Shown here: piece by piece, positions 61,104 to 64,000 of the stretch
Numbering within the stretch: the first letter of the stretch is position 1
Layout of the letters: every line of letters begins with the position of its first letter
Origin: Anaerofustis butyriciformans
Lineage (GTDB): Bacteria > Bacillota > Clostridia > Eubacteriales > Anaerofustaceae
DNA: 64,000 nt
Reading direction: 5' to 3'
NCBI RefSeq assembly: GCF_036289385.1
Contig: NZ_JAYFFH010000002.1
Location: 186,001-250,000, forward strand
The notes under the pieces: model-generated
What the model saw: the letters and a program-made list of their open reading frames with translations, nothing else
Told to the model about the DNA's origin: nothing
Database searches by the model: none
Position numbers and translations under genes: made by a program

Positions 61104-61283
61104 ATGGAAGAAAAATATTATGCGGATGATATTGTGGTTATGAAAAAAGGACATCCATGCGGAACAAATGAATGGAAAATAATAAGGATAGGGCTTGATG
61201 TCAAGCTTGAATGCATGGGATGTGGAAGAATAATTACAATTCAAAGAAATAAATTTAATAAAAGTGTAAAGAACAAAAAATAA
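61104..61283 (+). CDS. DUF951 family protein
   Basis: 59 residues. YADDIVVMKKGHPCGTNEWKIIRIGLDVKLECMGCGRIITIQRNKF is the DUF951 pattern, with the Cys19 and C-x2-C (37, 40) metal-type ligands. DUF951 genes lie near parB in many Firmicutes. AAGAGG lies before the ATG at 61104, 9 bp after the cvpA stop. Too short for some gene finders. The function is unknown. Confidence 0.9.
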   Translation: MEEKYYADDIVVMKKGHPCGTNEWKIIRIGLDVKLECMGCGRIITIQRNKFNKSVKNKK

Positions 61284-61309
61284 AAGGATATCGATTGATA
61301 TCCTTTTTA
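61283..61309. terminator. bidirectional terminator after DUF951
   Basis: AAAAGGATATC / GATATCCTTTT stem with GATT loop, between converging genes. Confidence 0.9.
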
Positions 61310-61311
61310 TT

Positions 61312-62607
61312 TTAGTGTTGTTGTTTTTTCTTTAATGTAATTGCAGTTGTAATTCCAATAATTGAAATCATAAATGTAATTACAAATAATGTCATATTTG
61401 AATTGTCACTTGTTTGTGGTGAAAGAGTTCCTGCATTATCATTTGTATTATTATCTGTTGATGTAGAACCTGAGCTGCTTGAAGAATCATCTTTATCTGT
61501 TGGAGGTGTTGTGATATTACCACCTGTATTTAGGTTTTCATCATTTATAATAACGTTATTTCCTGAATTATTAATTACTTTAACATTTTCTGGTATAGAA
61601 AGTTTTGTGTTTTCAGGAACAGCTAGAAGTTCAATTTCATCACCTGATTTTAAATTATTAATTGTTTCATTAAAATCTTCTTCTCCAATTACTGTTTTAT
61701 TGCCAATTTTTGCACTATATTCGCTGTTTACATTAACATTATCACCAAGTTCCTTAAGGAAAGTTCCGCCTGTTATTTCAATCTTATTTGTTCCTGTTGA
61801 ATTAACTGTTCCGTCTATGATTCCTTTTTGAATAATTACTTTACCTTCTCCTGTACTATATACGTTGCCGTTAATATCAGTACCATTAATTGTAATTATA
61901 GGTGATTGAGAATCATATCCTGCACTAGTATAATTTGATGCTAAAACTTCTCCGTTAATTGTTCCTCCATTTAAAGTCATTTTACCGCCGTTTGTAGCAT
62001 TAATATTACCATTTATTATTCCGCTTTCAAGAATTACGTTTCCACCATCATAACCGCCCCATTTGTCAGCATCGAAAGCTATTCCGCCTTCTGCTGCAGT
62101 TATTTCACTGCCACCTGTTATTGTAGTTGAACCGTTATTGTTTGAAACGATATATTGTGTTAAATTGTCTGTACCTGATAATTTAACATTATCAATAGTT
62201 AGGTTACAATAATTTTGGATTAAAAGCTTTGCTGTTTTAGATGTAAGGGCACCGTTTTGAATTTTAACTGTTGAGCCTTTTAATAATTGAAGACCATTTG
62301 TTTCAGTACCTGTTGAACCTACAGTGTCTGTAATATCCCATGTAAAATTATTTAAATCGAATGTTATGTTTTGATTTTCATTTACTTTTACACCGGAACC
62401 CGTAAAATTGTCATTAAATATAATGACTGCGTTGATATTGTCCTTTGGAACAGCTGCCACCGCTTCTGCCACAGTATCATAATTTGTTTTGCTGTCTCCG
62501 ATTTGGAGTGTTACTGCATCTGTTGCTGCGAATACATTTGAGAATAAAGAACATATGATGGCAATAATCGCAAAAACAGATATAATTTTTTTGTTTTGTT
62601 TTTGCAT
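61312..62607 (-). CDS. secreted beta-helix-like surface protein with PQTSD sorting signal
   Basis: 431 residues: signal peptide (~1-27, ending FAATDA), a Thr/Asn/Gly-rich body (~35-290) with short repeated strands such as GTINGEV, GIINGNIN and GTDINGNV that resemble a right-handed beta-helix, a Ser/Asp/Asn linker and a SPQTSDNSN motif, TM helix and KKKQQH tail. AAAGGAG precedes the ATG. The promoter reads TTGAAA, 17 bp, TATACT on the minus strand. It may be a surface adhesin or carbohydrate-active protein; no catalytic residues are visible. Confidence 0.78.
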   Translation of the reverse strand: MQKQNKKIISVFAIIAIICSLFSNVFAATDAVTLQIGDSKTNYDTVAEAVAAVPKDNINAVIIFNDNFTGSGVKVNENQNITFDLNNFTWDITDTVGSTGTETNGLQLLKGSTVKIQNGALTSKTAKLLIQNYCNLTIDNVKLSGTDNLTQYIVSNNNGSTTITGGSEITAAEGGIAFDADKWGGYDGGNVILESGIINGNINATNGGKMTLNGGTINGEVLASNYTSAGYDSQSPIITINGTDINGNVYSTGEGKVIIQKGIIDGTVNSTGTNKIEITGGTFLKELGDNVNVNSEYSAKIGNKTVIGEEDFNETINNLKSGDEIELLAVPENTKLSIPENVKVINNSGNNVIINDENLNTGGNITTPPTDKDDSSSSSGSTSTDNNTNDNAGTLSPQTSDNSNMTLFVITFMISIIGITTAITLKKKQQH

Positions 62608-62660
62608 TAGTTTCTCCTTTTTATTTTATAATTATTTTTACAACAACTTATATATAAAAA

Positions 62661-62695
62661 GTATATATTATTAACTATATATTTTCAAGGGAAAC
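62661..62695 (-). promoter_or_regulatory. promoter of the beta-helix surface protein gene
   Basis: Minus strand TTGAAA, 17-bp spacer, TATACT, then 50-60 bp of leader to the ATG at 62607. A parS site lies about 30 bp upstream. Confidence 0.6.
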
Positions 62696-62721
62696 CTTTA
62701 TTTATAATATTATTAAAGAAA

Positions 62722-62737
62722 TGTTTCACGTGAAACA
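62722..62737. other. parS centromere site (perfect)
   Basis: TGTTTCACGTGAAACA, identical to the site at 57360. It sits between the surface protein promoter and the end of the AEC transporter gene. Confidence 0.95.
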
Positions 62738-62739
62738 TT

Positions 62740-63684
62740 TTATATTAAGTTTAATGATTTCAATATAAAAAGCCACATGGTCAAGGTAAATGAGCTTAAT
62801 AGTGTCGTTATCATAACGGTTGAAGATGATAAAATGCCTTCATGTCCCATATTCTTTGCCATAATAAATGAGCTGACTGTTGTAGCACTTCCAAGCATGA
62901 CAAGTATTGTAACAAGATAATCATTTCTGTATCCCATATAAACTGCAAGTGGTAAAAATAAAGCACAAAATACTATTAACTTAAGCACTGCACATATTAT
63001 TGTAGGTTTTATTTCTCCAACTGCCTTTTTAAAATCAAAACTTGCACCTATGGATATAAGTCCAAGAGGTGTTGCAAGGTTTGCTAAGTTTTCTAATGTT
63101 GTATCCATTATTACGGGCTTTGAAAGTCCTGATAAAGACCATAAGATTCCAAATAAAATACCTAAGATTATAGGATTTTTTAGTATATCTATAAAGGTAG
63201 ACTTTATAACTTTTCTATCAAGTTTTTCTTTATTTGGTTTGAAAATGGAAAGTATTATAACAGCGGCAACATTATAAAGAGGAACTGCGCCTATAATCAT
63301 TAAAGGGGAAGCTCCTATGTTCCCGTAAATGTTTTGTACGAATGCTATTCCGATAATTGATGCAGAGCTTCTGTATGAACCTTGAATAAATTCTCCCTGT
63401 ATATTTTTGTTTTTTAAGAATAAAGATATAACATAGGATATCAAAATTGAAATAAGAGTAGCTATAAAGCAGAATAAAACAAATTTTGTATCCCAAAGTT
63501 CAATAAAATCAACACTGCTTACATCTTCAAATAAAAGTATTGGAAGAGCAACAGAAAATACTATTTTATTTAAGCCCTTATTAAATTCTTCATTTATTAT
63601 ATTTATCTTTTTTAAAAACATACCCACAATCATAATAAGGAAAATAGGTATTGTTGCATTTAAACTGAAAATCAAACTATTCAT
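62740..63684 (-). CDS. AEC family transporter (auxin efflux carrier/malate permease type)
   Basis: 314 residues with two repeats of five TM helices. The start, ATIPIFLIMIVGMFLKKINIINEEFNKGLNKIVFSVALPILLFEDVSS, the GSYRSSASIIGIAFVQNIYG block (~100-122) and the second-half TPLGLISIGASFDFKKAVGEIKP are typical of the AEC (2.A.69) family, whose known bacterial members move malonate, malate or similar anions. The substrate is not known here. It is a single gene; the ribosome binding site GAGGTG precedes the ATG. Confidence 0.87.
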   Translation of the reverse strand: MNSLIFSLNATIPIFLIMIVGMFLKKINIINEEFNKGLNKIVFSVALPILLFEDVSSVDFIELWDTKFVLFCFIATLISILISYVISLFLKNKNIQGEFIQGSYRSSASIIGIAFVQNIYGNIGASPLMIIGAVPLYNVAAVIILSIFKPNKEKLDRKVIKSTFIDILKNPIILGILFGILWSLSGLSKPVIMDTTLENLANLATPLGLISIGASFDFKKAVGEIKPTIICAVLKLIVFCALFLPLAVYMGYRNDYLVTILVMLGSATTVSSFIMAKNMGHEGILSSSTVMITTLLSSFTLTMWLFILKSLNLI

Positions 63685-64000
63685 AATAACACCTCAAAGA
63701 AAATTTTAACACATTATTTTTTTCTTCAAGAACATTTTTATTATGTATTTGTTTTCAAATTAAACAATGATACATATTTAGTGATTAAATAATATTTAAA
63801 GTAATTTATTATAATATTTTTAAGGGGAAAATCTTTCTAAAAAGTCCGATTATCCCCTAAAACACTGTATTTATCGTATTTTTTGAGGACTTCAAACTTT
63901 GAATTTACCACGAATTTACTACAAACGAGCAAGCCTTGAACTCGATACGAAGTCCCAGCTCTGATAGATATGGTACAGCACATCAGTATTGATAAACTAA
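63685..64000. other. gene-free end of the window with a composition change
   Basis: 63685-63870 is ordinary A/T-rich DNA with an imperfect GGGGA/TCCCC inverted repeat (63824-63856). From about 63880 to 64000 the GC content rises to roughly 40% and A/T runs disappear. Short frames exist on both strands, none longer than ~35 codons with a start site. It may be the beginning of a different unit such as a mobile element. Confidence 0.4.

Noticed and set aside
61403..61831. A 142-codon plus-strand frame inside the beta-helix surface protein gene
   Set aside because: It is antisense to a gene with signal peptide, wall anchor, ribosome binding site and promoter, and shows no domain.

Overview
The window is an AT-rich chromosomal segment of an anaerobic, low-GC Firmicute, most likely a Clostridia-type gut anaerobe. 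The support is strong AGGAGG-type Shine-Dalgarno sites, pyruvate formate-lyase with its radical SAM activase, an FeoA-FeoA-FeoB ferrous iron system, LuxS, a Soj/Spo0J pair with the Firmicute parS sequence, and PTS sugar uptake. I cannot name the genus from the sequence. I saw no rRNA, tRNA or CRISPR array.

Layout. 1-4.2 kb: a TetR repressor (cut by the window edge) faces an MMPL exporter and a partner secreted coiled-coil protein, with three copies of a 13-bp operator between them. 4.2-9 kb: the replication origin, with dnaN and dnaA on the minus strand, DnaA boxes on both sides of dnaA, and a DnaA-trio unwinding element in the dnaA-dnaN gap; then a truncated HAD phosphatase and dCTP deaminase. 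9-18.7 kb: secA, luxS, a LOG protein, a uridine phosphorylase-type enzyme, a membrane protein, a methyltransferase with a TetR regulator, a dGTPase-type HD hydrolase and a CDF metal exporter. 18.7-25.6 kb: pflA-pflB, then the feo operon with three small accessory proteins. 25.6-34.5 kb: a sugar or alditol utilisation locus with a class II aldolase, an iron alcohol dehydrogenase, a PRD regulator, a cupin, a D-2-hydroxyacid dehydrogenase and galactitol-type PTS IIB and IIC. 34.5-48.8 kb: an accessory and cell-surface region with a two-component system and its probable secreted target, an LRR surface protein, a DUF4230 operon, a MerR-lipoprotein pair beside a 38-bp tandem repeat, an SGNH hydrolase and a 1457-residue InlB-repeat protein. 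48.8-53.8 kb: a zinc-ribbon protein and a 1561-residue helicase-nuclease, probably antiviral. 54-64 kb: guaB-guaA, then parA-parB with a membrane protein, CvpA and DUF951, a surface protein and an AEC-family transporter, with three parS sites. The last ~120 bp have a visibly higher GC content and may start something different.

How the parts work together. DnaA, the origin, ParA/ParB and parS form the replication and segregation core. PflB needs iron-sulfur activation by PflA, and the pfl and feo operons share an operator-like motif (GTTAG-N6-CTAAC). The same motif lies over the start of a promoter at 31.2 kb that reads into a gene-free stretch ending in a terminator, so that stretch may be a small regulatory RNA tied to iron or anaerobic metabolism. 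The sugar locus has its own repeated TTCC-N9/10-GGAA element in both of its divergent promoter regions, a likely operator for the PRD regulator. Three surface proteins end in a PxTSD-type sorting signal instead of LPXTG, which implies a non-canonical sortase encoded elsewhere.
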